A DNA stretch of 64,000 nt from Onthophagus taurus (taxonomy: Eukaryota > Arthropoda > Insecta > Coleoptera > Scarabaeidae), in assembly GCF_036711975.1 (NCBI RefSeq), contig NC_091971.1, positions 21,955,501 through 22,019,500 on the forward strand, given 5' to 3'. Under the pieces are notes generated by a model. That model had not been told where the DNA came from. It worked only from the letters and a program-made list of their open reading frames with translations, and ran no database searches. Position numbers and translations under genes: made by a program. Within the stretch, counting starts at the first letter, position 1, and every line of letters begins with the position of its first letter. This document shows positions 19,357-31,082 of this stretch, piece by piece.

Positions 19357-20908
19357 TGCTAGCGTTGATGATATGAATGATTTTTTCTTGTCTACACAAA
19401 TTAGGGGTTCTGGGGATGCTGGCCTGATTGATGCACTTTCGTCCACGTGCCTTCCGGAAGTTACCAATCTGTTTTACATAAGTCTGAGAAAGAAACTGAG
19501 AAGGAAATTATGGAGGCTATACAGTCAATTAAATCTAACGCAGTTGGTGTGGATGGTATGAGTTTGAAAATACTTAAGTTATGCTGTCCTCTGGTGATAC
19601 CATATATTTGCCATCTGTTGAATTATTGTATTGAGCGCTCTGTATTTCCGGATCAGTGGAAAATTGCTTTAGTCGTGCCTGTGCCCAAGTCAAAAAATCT
19701 TGATCAATTAAAAGACCTCAGACCAACAAGTATTTTGCCGATTTTGACCAAAGTGTTTGAGATAATAATTGCAATTAGGTTAAGGGTATATCTAGACGGA
19801 TTTAAGATTCTTCCCGAGCGTCAGTCTGGATTTCGTCAGGAATACAGTTGTGCAACTGCTCTGCTGGATGTCGTTGATGATGTGCTAAGGGGGCTGGATG
19901 ATAGATCTGTGACTATTTTGGTTTTACTTGATCTTTCGAAGGCTTTTGACACCTTGCACCATTCGACTCTCTTGGGTGTCCTCCATCATGTTGGCTATTC
20001 CGAGCCAGTTTTGGATTTTTTGGTAATTATTTAAGTGACAGGTGCCAACTTGTAAAGTTCAATAATAATTTTTCGTCGATTGGTAGGGTAATGTCCGGTG
20101 TACCTCAGGGGTCTATATTAGGACCTATTTTATATTTAATTTATACATCAACCTTACATAAGACTTTAAATCATTGTTCCGCTCATATGTATGCCGATGA
20201 TACTTAACTGTATCACACTTTAAAGATGGAGGGCATGGCCAATAATGCTTGCTGCACTTTGCTTGACTATTAATAGTGATAAGTCATCTATGTTAGCGTT
20301 TGAAAGTGATAGCTTTCTCAATACGGTTAAGAATTGTTTCAGGGTAGTCGTTAATGGTAGGGTGATAGATATGGTCGATGATGCACGAAATCTCGAAATT
20401 GTGTTTGATACTAAGTTGAAGTTTCGGAAACATATTTCACTGTTGTTGCAAAGAGCTTGTGGGGCGCTTAAATTGCTTTACTCCGGTAAAAGACTACTAA
20501 ATCAGCGTCTTAAGGTGCATTGTGCACTTGTTCTTTCTATTTTCAATTATGGTGATACCGTATATCATTCCTGCTTAGATGTTGAGAGCGCGCGCCGCAT
20601 CCAGGTTGTACAAAACGCGTGTTTACGTTTCACATATGGTATTGGAAGGAGAAATAGCATATCTCATACTCTATGTTGGGTTGGTTGTCTGGACATGTCT
20701 AGGCGTCGTTTATTTCATTCAATCTGTTTATACCATAAGATTATACAACATAAGTGTCCGCCATATTTATTTAAAAAAAATTCCTTTAGGACGGATGTAC
20801 ACAACATAAATGTTAGACTTAGAAAAGCTTTTTAAGAAATCTTTTACGTACTGTGTGTCTAACATATGCAATAACCTTCCGAATTATGTTTTATGTTTTG
20901 TCTGTATA

Positions 20909-21139
20909 CCTTGAAAACAGACAAATCCAAATATGTAAAAATATACAGAGTGGTCCATTTAAAAAATGGGCCATTTAAAGTAGGTGGCGATTTCCGGTAT
21001 AACCGGAAGTGCTAGAAATCTGAAAATATTTTAGTCGAAGAGAACACAATTCATAATACTTAAGTCTGAATTCTCAAATTTTTATTTTGGCCAGAACCTC
21101 AGAAACATCTAATGAACGGTCTCTCTGAAGCAGCCTGTA
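20909..21139. repeat. Single arm of the 10248-12003 palindrome family
   Basis: Matches 11779-12003 closely (CTTGAAAACAGACAAATCC, GGTGGCGATTTCCGGTATAA, AGTCGAAGAGAACACAATTC) and ends near a CCTGTATA. A half palindrome inserted at the end of Jockey copy B. Confidence 0.8.
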
Positions 21140-21480
21140 TATGAGTTATGATTGAAGCATCTTGGTTCAAATGTGTTTTTCCCCAGTTCCAATGATTGCT
21201 TAAATGGATCCCAAGTATGTATTTAATTTCAATTTGAATAAAATTGGGAAAGAAACATTGTCTAACCTTACTTGTGAACACGTCTCTTTAGTATAAAGGT
21301 GACTGTAGATTTTTTGCAGTTGATTTGCACATTTGTCCATTCACCCAGTTTGAGTAAGTGCTTTTGAAGATGGTCAGAAGTAATTTAGGAATCCCAATGT
21401 GAGGCCAAGGTAACAGTATCATCAGCGTAGGTGGCTGTGGTGATGTAAATGCTGGTTGGTATGTCTGGAGTATGTACAGG
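21140..21480 (-). mobile_element. Non-LTR reverse transcriptase relic (Jockey/I type)
   Basis: Minus strand reads DIPTSIYITTATYADDTVTL, with the YADD catalytic box, then HLQKHLLKLGEWTNVQINCK, KSTVTFILKRR and a frameshifted KYILGIHLSNHWNWGKT. One in-frame stop after HWDS. No further part of the element is recognised. Confidence 0.7.
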
Positions 21481-21799
21481 TCTGTTCAGATTTCATGCGA
21501 ATCGGCCGCTGTTAGCTCCGACATGACGCTGGTACTGGAACAAGACTGAGACATCTTTTGTTTCTATTCAATTCGATTTCTGAGACTAAAGGAAGAGGGT
21601 AAAACCGTCCCAGTTTGAAGTGGGCCAAAGAATGGATCACCCTTTTTTTAAATGTGTTAATTTTATTTTATTTTAAATCTTTTTTGGTATTTTTAAGCAC
21701 AACAAATACACGATTTTTTATATGTTCCTCTAATAAATGATTTTAGAGTATTTCTATATATAAAACGTCAGATAAAATTCATTCATGACCGGGTAGCTG

Positions 21800-22440
21800 T
21801 AAAAAAAACCCTAATTACGGAGCAATTGGCTACAACACGGTTACGATTTGCCCGTGAATATCTTGAGTATAATTGGGAACCAGTCATCTTCACAGACGGA
21901 AAAATCATCTGTTCGTCGGACACCATAAGAAATTACTATGGCGAAGGGATGGAACCCGGTATGATGCTAATCATGTTCAACTCAATACAAGAAGTGGGCG
22001 CATTTCCTTGGATTATCGGGGATGGATGAGCATTCATGGACCGGGAGAACTGACCGAAATTAAAGGAAGATTTAATTCGATTTAATACATTCGAGTGCTG
22101 GAGGATGTTTTGATACCACCAGTAAGAACCTGTATCCAGAAGGGATCATCACGATAGTCCAAGACAATTCGCCCGTGCATTCTTCAAGAATTGTTCATGA
22201 TTGGTTTGACGATCATAATGAGATTAGGCGAATACCCCAGCCAGCCTGGTCACCGGATCTAAACCCATTCGAAAATCTATGGGCTTTGGTGGAAAAACAG
22301 TTCAATAAAAATGCCACTTTCCTTTTCGCAACGTGGATAATCTGCGCCGCAACATTACAGTTGTGTGGGAATTGTTTCGCGGCAAGGATGTATGCGAAAG
22401 ATTAGTAAATTTGATGTCCACCAGATTGCAATGTTGCATA
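21800..22440 (+). mobile_element. Tc1-like transposase relic
   Basis: Reads TRLRFAREYLEYNWEPVIFT with the first acidic pair as TDGK, a frameshifted VQLNTRSGRISLDYRGWMS, PGELTEIKGRF, then QDNSPVHSSRIVHDWF and WSPDLNPFENLWALVEK. By my count 35 residues lie between the second aspartate and the glutamate. Two frame changes and stops. The N-terminal HTH is not recognised in 21480-21800. Confidence 0.8.
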
Positions 22441-22449
22441 GAGAATAAT

Positions 22450-23309
22450 GGGTATTATACAAAATACTGATATTTGATGGTATAATGGATGATTATATTT
22501 TATATGTATAACAATATATTATATTTTTGTTATATAGGAGTGTTATATTTTGTTATATTGATTTTTGATTGTTTGATTTTATTACATTAAAATGGTTTGC
22601 GATATATTTCAATATATGTATAGTTTATATATAACTTATTATCAATATATCATTTTCATTTATTTTGAGGTTCGACTTATCCTTCCACTGTATTACCAAA
22701 GTAATACAGTAATTATTAGTAATTGTTTTCATTTACTACAGAAATTGTGTAAAGTAAATGAATTGCTTATACCTATTTATTTTCTTAATTTTTCTTTGTG
22801 ATTCAGTCATCTTGGCCATAAATCACATCACCCCGCTTGCCTGTTCGGAACTTTTACAAGACTACAGAGCAGGTAAAACCGAATTGAATGCTTCGATTAT
22901 GCCCCTTTTAGGCTCTTTTCTCATTATATCTGAACAGAACTGTACGGGTGTCCAAATTTCGATGGGTTTGCAGGGTATCTCAGTCATTATGAAAGATAGA
23001 AAGTTGCGGCTTTCGCGAACTTGAGCTACTTTTTTCGTGAAACTTACAATGGCGCAAACCAAATTTTCATAGCCCTCTTCGTTTGTGATATACAGCGAGT
23101 GTTTGAAATTTACGATTTTCAGACACCTCCTGTATCTCGGCTATCCGGAAACTTAGTAAGAAAGTAAAAACGGGTTCTAATAGATTTTTTCACGTGGAAT
23201 CCAATGGTGCACGTAGAATCTTTCTAGTCATCACGGTTTTTGAGTTATAAACACAACTCAAATACTGAATACTAAACTTCTAAAATACTCAGCTCCTTAT
23301 AATAATTAT
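22450..23309. other. No gene; mariner-like end sequences
   Basis: 22450-22800 is AT-rich with no signal. 22890-23130 contains CGGGTGTCCAAATTTCGATG and CCTCCTGTATCTCGGCTATC, wording typical of mariner terminal regions, but no partner arm was found. Confidence 0.4.
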
Positions 23310-23311
23310 TA

Positions 23312-25469
23312 TACAGGGTGATTCATAAGTAATGGGCCAAATTGTAAATGTACGTTCAGGAGGCCAAAATAATAATATTTTCATTAACAATAATGGGTCT
23401 TAGTCTGCTCCTTACTGAGATACAGGATGTTAAAGCGAAAAAAATAAAATAGATTTTTGTTAATAGATCAGCTACTTTTCTACATAATGACTCATAGTTG
23501 ACTTATAGTTTTTGTAAGGGTAAACAATAATGTGTGAGAGGATTTGAGTTAACTCGTAGATGTCGCCACATGCGCCATATGAATTAGATGAAATCAGCTA
23601 CAAATTTTTTATCGCTCATTATTTTACAACATACTTGTTTAATTTGGATAGCCCCATCATTTCTGTAGAAAAAAGCTATACTTCTTTGATCTTGAAAATA
23701 TTAACGATTTTCGAGATATTTGAATTTTACTAATTCACTACACTACATTTCACGGTGGTCGACGTAGCATTAATCTGTTAAGACACAAGCATGGCATGGA
23801 ATGTTGACATTTACCTAACCGTAATTGATAATTGATAACAATATTAAACTGAAACCATAAAAAAATTACGTAATAAAACAATTTATTGTACGCCAGTTAA
23901 TAAAACGAAATACAACATTAGAACAGACTTGAACTAAGACCACTTACGACAACTGTTATCAAAACCTACATGTTAATGTTGTGCGAAGTTAAATTAAATT
24001 TAAGCTTAATTATGAGCTACTGCAAAAGGTTTTCAACATGACCACCACCAGCATTTATACACGCATTTAACCGTTTGGTTAAGGATTGTCTGACTTTAAA
24101 AAATGTAGCAGGATTATTTCGTATTGAATTGGCTGCATCTTGAATTCTATTCCATAACTCGTCTCGTGTATTTATAGTAGGTTCAGCATAGACCATTGAT
24201 TTCATGTAACCCCACACATAAAAATCAAGTGGATTAAAATCGGGACTGCGAGGTGGCCACTGAAATTCACTACCACGTCCAATCCAACGGTGAGGGAATG
24301 TTTCATTCAGATGTTCGCGCACAGCACGTGAAAAATGTGGAGGAGCACCGTCTTGCATGAACCACATATTTCTTCTTAGTTGTAATGGAAGATCTCCCAA
24401 GAGGTCGACTAAGTCATTATTTAAAAAAATTAAATATGACTCTCCATTTAAATTAGGAGGTAATTCAACTGGGCCCAGTAATGTATTGCCTATTACACCG
24501 CACCACACATTTATTTTAAACTCGTGCTGGAAATGTCTATCTTTTTTTAAACGAGGGTTTTCGGTTTCCCAGGCATGACTATTTCGCCAATTAAAAACTC
24601 CGCGTCTGGTAAAGGTTGCTTCATCCGTGAAAAGAATGTTATTTAGGAATGTTGGATTATTATTCAATTTTCCTTTTAGCCACTGACAAAATTGAACTCT
24701 GATTCGATAATCTGTTGGAAGTAAATTTTGCACAGGTATAAAATGATAGGGATATAAATTTTCCTTGTGTAAAATTCTAGTCACGGATGGTTGGCTTATT
24801 CCAGTTGCTGCAGACAATCGACGAGTGCTTATTTCAGAATTTTGCGCAATTCTTACCAAAATTTCATCTTCTTGCTGCGGAGTGATAATCTTAGGACGTC
24901 CTGTATGATATTTTGGACGAAATGAACCTGTTTCACCCAATCGATTATAAATATTTTGAAATATCTTCCGGTTTGGCTGCCTTCTGTAAGGGTACATTTC
25001 ACGATATTTTCTGGATGCTGCTTGCCCAGAAAAACGTTCTTGTGCGTAAACGCATAACATGTCTCTCATTTCTTCGTTTGAAAAGTGATTATGTCTCGGC
25101 ATTTTGATTTATGTTAGGACAAGAATGAATCAGTTTACTTAACAATAAAATGTTTTAAACTATTCATTAAACGTAAAAGCTCATTGACGTTTCATAATTC
25201 ATATGGCGCATGTGGCGACATCTACGAGTTAACTCAAATCCTCTCACACATTATTGTTTACCCTTACAAAAACTATAAGTCAACTATGAGTCATTATGTA
25301 GAAAAGTAGCTGATCTATTAACAAAAATCTATTTTATTTTTTTCGCTTTAACATCCTGTATCTCAGTAAGGAGCAGACTAAGACCCATTATTGTTAATGA
25401 AAATATTATTATTTTGGCCTCCTGAACGTACATTTACAATTTGGCCCATTACTTATGAATCACCCTGTA
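23312..25469 (-). mobile_element. Complete DD41D mariner element with apparently identical long inverted repeats
   Basis: Ends TACAGGGTGATTCATAAGTA...TACTTATGAATCACCCTGTA flanked by TA. The inverted repeats run about 275 bp (23312-23590 and 25195-25469); I found no mismatch in a base-by-base reading. The single open transposase lies between them. Intact ends, intact ORF and arms with no seen difference indicate a recent insertion and a possibly mobile copy. Confidence 0.9.
24017..25102 (-). CDS. Mariner transposase, DD41D type, intact
   Basis: 361 aa from ATG at 25102 to the stop before 24017; length is normal for mariner. Residues 1-60 hold the first HTH (FSNEEMRDMLCVYAQERFSG, YPYRRQPNRKIFQNIY), then a second HTH at about 85-112 (ISTRRLSAATGISQPSVTRI) after the GRP linker at 68-70. 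Catalytic acids: D160 in LFTDEATF, D251 in FMQDGAPPH, D293 in SPDFNPLDFYVWG. 41 residues separate D251 and D293, hence DD41D, the spacing of the rosa-like mariners. NVWCG (198-202) is present. No stops or frameshifts. It cuts and pastes the element at TA. Expression is not shown by the sequence. Confidence 0.92.
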   Translation of the reverse strand: MPRHNHFSNEEMRDMLCVYAQERFSGQAASRKYREMYPYRRQPNRKIFQNIYNRLGETGSFRPKYHTGRPKIITPQQEDEILVRIAQNSEISTRRLSAATGISQPSVTRILHKENLYPYHFIPVQNLLPTDYRIRVQFCQWLKGKLNNNPTFLNNILFTDEATFTRRGVFNWRNSHAWETENPRLKKDRHFQHEFKINVWCGVIGNTLLGPVELPPNLNGESYLIFLNNDLVDLLGDLPLQLRRNMWFMQDGAPPHFSRAVREHLNETFPHRWIGRGSEFQWPPRSPDFNPLDFYVWGYMKSMVYAEPTINTRDELWNRIQDAANSIRNNPATFFKVRQSLTKRLNACINAGGGHVENLLQ

Positions 25470-25570
25470 TATGTTACATTATTAATATTGTTATATTATT
25501 ATATAACAACCCAACCTGAAACACCTGTATAGTTTGTTTTAATTTAGGCGAATTTTCATCCATGAACATA

Positions 25571-26585
25571 CAGGATGTACAAAAAGTATGGAATAATGGT
25601 TCTACAGCCTAAACTTCAACTTATATTAAGAAAAGTTTTAAATAAAAGTTACTTGAAACTATTTTCCGTATATCTTGGCGTAGAAATAAAATAAAAATGA
25701 TGACGGCAGTCTGAGTTACGACATGGTGAGTGTGTTTTTTAAATGGAACATCCTGTATATTTTAAGGTTTTTGGATTCCTTTTGACAAGGTGTTGCAAAA
25801 TTCCATAAGGTTTTAATGTTTTAAACTGCAGTTTTCGAGATATTGAAACTTTTATTTAAAAAGATTTGACGTAGCGACCAAGGTTTATAGAACATAAGGT
25901 TACCTCATTCCCTATGCCTCTGTAGTATCGATTATTACCCCGCAAATTGACGTCACTGGTTCGATACAGTCAGAATAAAAGATAGCCTATACATGTGCCT
26001 ATACGTGACAACACGATGCGAGGTTTAAATATTTTATATAGACTGTACCACAGTATAGGTGGTGTTGTGTTGTTCATAGAACCAGCTACGTCACTGACCC
26101 ACCTTGCCTCTCAGAGGAGGAGAATCGGTATTGGGTAACCTTATGTTCTATAGACCTTGCGTAGCGACAACCAAATTATGGCGTCATTATGGAATAGACA
26201 ACCTAAGCCTTGACGTCACAGGGATGAGCGGAGTTTATACCGACTCCAAACAAGGCTTTCGTTGTCTATTTGGTTGTCGCTACGTCAAATCTTTTTAAAT
26301 AAAAGTTTCAATATCTCGAAAATTATGCAGTTTAAAGCATTAAAATCTTATATCATTTTGCAACACCTTGTCAAAAGGAATCCAAAAAAGTAAAAATATA
26401 CCGGTTGTTCCATTTAAAAAGCACACTCCCCATGTCGTAACTCAGACTGCCGTCATCATTTTTATTTTATTTCTACGCCAAGATATGCGGAAAATAGTTT
26501 CAAGTAACTTTTATTTAAAACTTTTTTTAATTTAAGTTGAAGTTTAGGCTGTAGAACCATTATTCCATACTTCTTATATACCCTG
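25571..26585. repeat. 1-kb foldback element with ~310-bp inverted repeats and TA duplication
   Basis: Ends CAGGATGTACAAAAAGTATG and its reverse complement, with TA at 25569-25570 and 26586-26587. Arms 25571-25880 and 26270-26585. The middle contains a second inverted pair (GACGTAGCGACCAAGGTTTA near 25868 versus its complement near 26140-26174) and a third GTCGCTACGTCAAATC at 26277, so at least one smaller foldback is nested inside. No transposase. Confidence 0.85.
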
Positions 26586-26587
26586 TA

Positions 26588-27183
26588 TATTGAGAGTATA
26601 ACGTTAGAAAAGCTTCACAGTTCAACCCTAAAAGGTTGCCAATCTATCTAAAAACCAACAATAATTGAATAAAAAAATTGATTAATTTTAATTTTATTTA
26701 TTTAGCGAATATAATAAACATTTTTAATAAATATAACCTCAAACGAAACGTCAATTTTAAGTATTTTGACAGATACTAAAATGCAGGTTAAATTCAAAAT
26801 ACTTTAAAAATTAAAATTGCGTATATAATTCAGGGTTTTACAAGATGCTTTAAACATATAATATTGGTCTAATGAAACTTCATCAAATTTGTGACATTGA
26901 TTGCGTTTTTGAGAAGTCTGGCTACTTTTATTAATCTCTTTTATAATAGTGTTTAATTTTAATATGAATAGTTTGAATAAAAAAAAGAAATAAAAATACG
27001 TATGTATTCTATTTATTTCTTTAAAAATTTAAATTAAAACTAGCCATTATAATTAAACCTCCTAAAAACCTACTAAAAAAAATATTTATCTCTATCTTAC
27101 AAAACTATCATTTAATACTAAAAAAGAGATATTTTCAATCTTCTTTACATTGAACCAAAATATGTTTTCATAAATATTTTCTT
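26588..27183. other. AT-rich sequence and presumed 3' UTR of TFIIB
   Basis: No coding signal, no repeat partner in the window. The stretch just below 27183 follows the TFIIB stop on the minus strand. Confidence 0.5.
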
Positions 27184-28305
27184 TTACATTTGTGGTAATT
27201 GTTCTATTGGAATAGCAAACTTAAAATCTTCTGGAAATAATTGAGAAGCATGTGGGTACATCAATTTATAAGATTGTCTTATTGTCACATCAGCAACACC
27301 AGCGATATCTCCAATTTCTTTTTGACTCCTTTTATCTTCAGACGCCTAAAATTAAAAATATGTAATATTTTTATAAACATTTTTTGTTGTAACTTACTTG
27401 AGATGCCATATAAATCGCTGCTGCAGCAATAGAAATGGGAGATCTTCCAGGTACAATATCTAAATCAACCGCCTTTTTAGCAATATGTGTTGAAGCCTTT
27501 TGCACCATATTAGGTAAACCAAGATTTGAACAAAACCGAGACATAAAATCACCGGTTGTGATCAATTCAACCGATGTATCCAAAGCTTTCAAAGTTAATT
27601 TAAAGCACCGGCCAATTTCTTTTTTACTAATCTTACTTACAGCACAAATTTCTTTAAAAGTACGCGGAACACCCTCTTGTCTACATGCTATATACAAACA
27701 GGCGGAGGCTTTTGCATCGTTTGAACGCCCTTTTAAATTTTTGCGATCATGCACCTGCTTAAATAAATTATTAGCCCTGTCAACGATTGTACGCGGTAAA
27801 TTGATTCTATCAGCCATAGAGGCGATTTCTTTGAATGCATTTATTAAAGCACGATCTGAACTGCTCATTGTACGTCTGTTTTGATAACGAGCAACACCAA
27901 ACGAATCAAATGAGGCGTCACCTCGCCCGGGGCCTATCATAGTTGTCAAATCTGAACCCCCTAAAAGTGGGTTTTCTGGTCCACCAACACGAGAAGGATC
28001 TACACCATTTTTTTCATTACTAAATGTTCTCCATTCGGAACCAACATCTATTACACTAAAAATTTTATCTTTTATATAAAATTTAGTGTTGAAATTGAGT
28101 TATTTACCGATCGCCGACTACCAAACCACATTCTGAACAAATTTGATCTCCTGCTCTATAATCTTCTATGAGGGGAGCATCTGGATGGTGGCTACAGCAA
28201 ACTTTATTCGCATCGTGTCTGTGCCGATTATAAGTACGATTAAAATTTAAGAATTTTTAGTTATTTTTGTGGAAAAATTTAAGCTTACCTTGAAGAACTA
28301 GCCAT
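27184..28305 (-). CDS. TfIIB: Transcription initiation factor IIB, four exons
   Basis: Exons 28305-28289, 28218-28108, 28055-27398, 27345-27184; introns 52-70 bp, phases match, 315 aa, the same length as Drosophila TFIIB. The 5-codon first exon (MASSS) is followed by the zinc ribbon with C14, H17, C33 and C36 (KVCCSHHPD ... [11 protein letters not shown]). Then come the B-reader/linker ([20 protein letters not shown]), and two cyclin folds including [40 protein letters not shown] and [20 protein letters not shown]; it ends [16 protein letters not shown]. Role: bridges TBP at the promoter to RNA polymerase II and sets the start site. No odd residue seen. Clearly a functional single copy here. 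Confidence 0.97.
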
Positions 28306-28710
28306 TTTAAACAGGAAGCGCACTTGTTGGTGTTTAACAACAGATGATTAACCTCGTTTTCAAAATGACATGTCTGGGCATGTCAACGACGTAGTTCATT
28401 AGTGTGAAATTAGCTGTGAAAACCGATTTGAAATTTTGTGATTTCAAGAACTAAAATGAAATAGAAAATATGTACATGCTTATGTTGAAACGAGATGGTC
28501 ATATCGTTAAGCAAGGTCCGTTGAGTAAACATACTGTATAAGGTTATCCAACTCCATATGAACGTATTCCCAGCAAAGAATTGACATTTCTATGTTTTTA
28601 TTTATACAGTGTATTTCACTTAAGAAGCAATATACAAAAATATAAAATTAAATTAAAAAAATATTAAAATATAAAGCGAAATATTAACAGTTATAATTTT
28701 ATTATTGTTA

Positions 28711-29257
28711 GGTTATCCAATTTGACTCGGTTACCATGGTGATTAAGATCCAAATATTGCAGGTGCTTGTCAAAATTGAAATTGAATTTAACTTTTTTAA
28801 AGGAAAAGTCTTATTTAATTGGTTTGAAAGGCTGTATTTAACTCAAAATTGGTTTATCTAGAGTATTATAAACAAGGTAAGGGGATTAAATCAAAAAAAA
28901 AATTTTAATTTATTTCTCTTAATTAGAATCGATTTAAATTAACTACAATTAAAGAATTTGTTGTGAATGCGAGATAATCGTAAAGAATTCGAATTGTTTT
29001 AAAATTAATAAAAATTAGGTTTAAATTGATAAAAAAATCGGAATAAAATTTTATTATTTTAAGGTTATCAACTTGACTCGGTTACCATGGTGATTAAGAT
29101 CCAAATATTGCAGTTGCTTGTCAAAATTGACGCTGAATTTAAGTTTTTTTAATGAAAAACACATAATTAATTGGATTTAAAGGTTGTATTTAATTCAAAA
29201 TGAGTAAATGGATGAAATTATAAGCAAGGTAAGTGGATTAAATCAAAAAAAATTTTT
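28711..29257. repeat. Two direct copies of a ~195-bp unit, 351 bp apart
   Basis: 28711-28905 and 29062-29257 both start GGTTATC-AA-TTGACTCGG and share GTTACCATGGTGATTAAGAT, ATATTGCAG-TGCTTGTCAAA and a GTAAG-GGATTAAATCAAAAA end; about 80-85% alike by eye. The start motif GGTTATCCAA is the same as in the outer inverted repeats of this block (28540, 30808). Confidence 0.75.
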
Positions 29258-29300
29258 AGATCAATTAAAGTGTACAATAATTTAGGGTTAAATAACAATT

Positions 29301-29432
29301 AAAACTAGAACTAACACTAGACCTAGAACTAGAAAGTTTTAGGTTTAGCCGGGCGTCTTAGACAAGAACTTCGAAAACGCTGAAGACGCACGGCTAAACC
29401 CGAATATTTCTAGTTCTAGATCTAGTGTTAGT
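29301..29432. repeat. Palindromic CTAGAACTAG-type repeat, copy 2
   Basis: Best preserved copy. Left arm AACTAACACTAGACCTAGAA with GGTTTAGCCG and GCGTCTT, right arm AGACGCACGGCTAAACC then TTCTAGTTCTAGATCTAGTG. A half copy follows at 29466-29505 and others at 30288-30350 (half) and 30402-30502 (full, loop CTCTAAAG). Confidence 0.8.
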
Positions 29433-29579
29433 GGTCTGTTTGTGGTCTAGTTTTACATTAGCAGTATCACTAGAGCTAACATAAGACCTAGAACTAGAAA
29501 CAGTCTTTTTAGTGTTGAAAAAAACTTTCAGTTGTCAATGTCAACTTTAATTTTATTATTATATTCGAAATCTTCATAA

Positions 29580-30250
29580 AATAACTTTTAAACTGAGTCC
29601 AACTTTGATGCATTTATCTCAAAAAACCAAAAAATTCGAACTTTCAACTTTCAATTTTAACATATTTGTCATCTTCATTGAAAAACCTTTAAAATGAGTC
29701 CAAAGATGACGCACTTATTTCAAAAAACAAAAAAGTTAGAATAAAAAACGTTACACCCGAAGTTAGCAACAATGAAGATAGTATAATATTAATACCAACC
29801 TTAATTTTTTTATTTTGTTTTTATTATATTTTTGTTTTTGTGACAAATATTAATATATTTTATAAAAATTAAGATTATGTCAAAATGCCATTGACATTTC
29901 AAATCGGAAGTCGCTTCTTATATCTCGAATAATATTGGAATTAAACGTATCATGTTTGGGCTCATTTTAAAGGATTGTTCACGACGCCGAAGATTACAAA
30001 TGTGTCAAAATTGACGTTGACATTTCTAACCGGAAGTTGACCATAACTTCATTAATATTGAAGATAAATATGTCGTGTTTGTACTCATTTTAAAGGATTT
30101 TTAATGAAGATTATAAATATGTTAAAATTGAGGTTGACATTTTAAATCTGAAGTTAGTTATTATATAATAGACAAATGGACAACTTCATGGTGTTCTTTT
30201 ATGATCTATTCTTTAATAAAAAAAACTATTAAAATGAGTCCAAACATGAT
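29580..30250. repeat. Degenerate tandem/inverted repeats carrying AATGAGTCCAAA
   Basis: The phrase AAAATGAGTCCAAA (or its complement TTTGGACTCATTTTAAAGG-like) appears near 29592, 29692, 29965, 30088 and 30233, each next to a GACATTT--AA-CGGAAGT phrase. Copies are in both orientations, spacing 100-140 bp. Not coding. Confidence 0.55.
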
Positions 30251-30865
30251 GTTGCTAGATATCACTATGTTGTATATTTTTATTGCACTAAAACTAGAAC
30301 TAACACTAGACCTAGAACTTGAAAAATTCGGGTTTAGCCGTGCGTCTGAAGACTTACTTAATTGTTACTAAGTGTTAAAATGTTGTCTATTTTTACTGAA
30401 ATGGAACTAACATTAGACCTAGAACTAGAATCATTTAGGTTTAGCCGCACGTCTCTAAAGACGGCTAAACCCGAATGTTTCTAGTTCTATATCTCGTGTT
30501 CGGAATTCCAGGTACTTCGAGGTACTTGACAATCTCGGATATCTAGATTCATGTTATTAGTAAAATTTTCTTAATAAACAATTTTTAAATTTTTATCAAA
30601 AAGTGACATCCAGACTTTAATTGCAAAAGATGGAATTTGAATTCAAAAATGTATCGTCAATTATACCTTACGGGCTCACAATCCGGGAACACACTGTATA
30701 GTATATACTATATTCCATACATAATGGGCACTCTGTATATTATATTATACTTTTCCTCCAATGACGTCACGTTTCCTACCTCACCCCGTCAACGTCAATT
30801 TATTCGAGTTGGATAACCTTATAACCAATACTCAAGGGACCTTGATCGTTATGAAGAAATGTGAC

Positions 30866-31082
30866 AGAAAAGCGTAGTTATACAACTTATGTGACTTAAA
30901 ATTTTTTTTTTTGATTCTTGCATGCTAACAATATTATTTTTTTTTAATTTATTCCTTTGAGTCGTGACCCATATATTACGCAATTTTCGTTACGAGCGTT
31001 GAATTCGGCCAACGTTTGCAAATTTATTCTTGTTGCATTAAAATTTAATCATCAAAAATTTTTAAACAGTTCTTACACTGCA
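30866..31082. other. No recognised feature
   Basis: Intergenic AT-rich sequence between the repeat block and the piggyBac-like relic; nothing identified. Confidence 0.4.

Larger units (their letters stand above)
17780..20900 (+). mobile_element. Jockey-clade retrotransposon relic (copy B), split and rearranged
   Basis: 17790-17879 encodes a piece of the endonuclease (IMQSNFDIFAVSETWIY). It is cut by a hAT end at 17880. The reverse transcriptase resumes at about 19361: [76 protein letters not shown] and AHMYADDT followed by a stop at about 20205, then GIGRRNSISHTLCWVGCLDM near the C-terminus (20832). Most of the endonuclease is missing, and frames shift at about 19500, 20030 and 20240. Not functional. 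The 3' end is replaced at about 20909 by a palindrome-arm repeat. Confidence 0.85.
28497..30865. repeat. Repeat-only block bounded by imperfect ~55-bp inverted repeats
   Basis: Left end 28497-28553 and right end 30803-30865 are inverted copies: CAAGGTCC-TTGAGT and an exact 18-nt TATAAGGTTATCCAACTC. Between them are two copies of a 195-bp unit, several CTAGAACTAG-type palindromes and degenerate AAAATGAGTCCAAA repeats; no coding sequence. It may be one large non-autonomous element or an accretion of small ones. Confidence 0.5.

Noticed and set aside
28711..29257. CRISPR-like array or tandem satellite
   Set aside because: Only two long diverged units, no short spacers, and a eukaryotic context.
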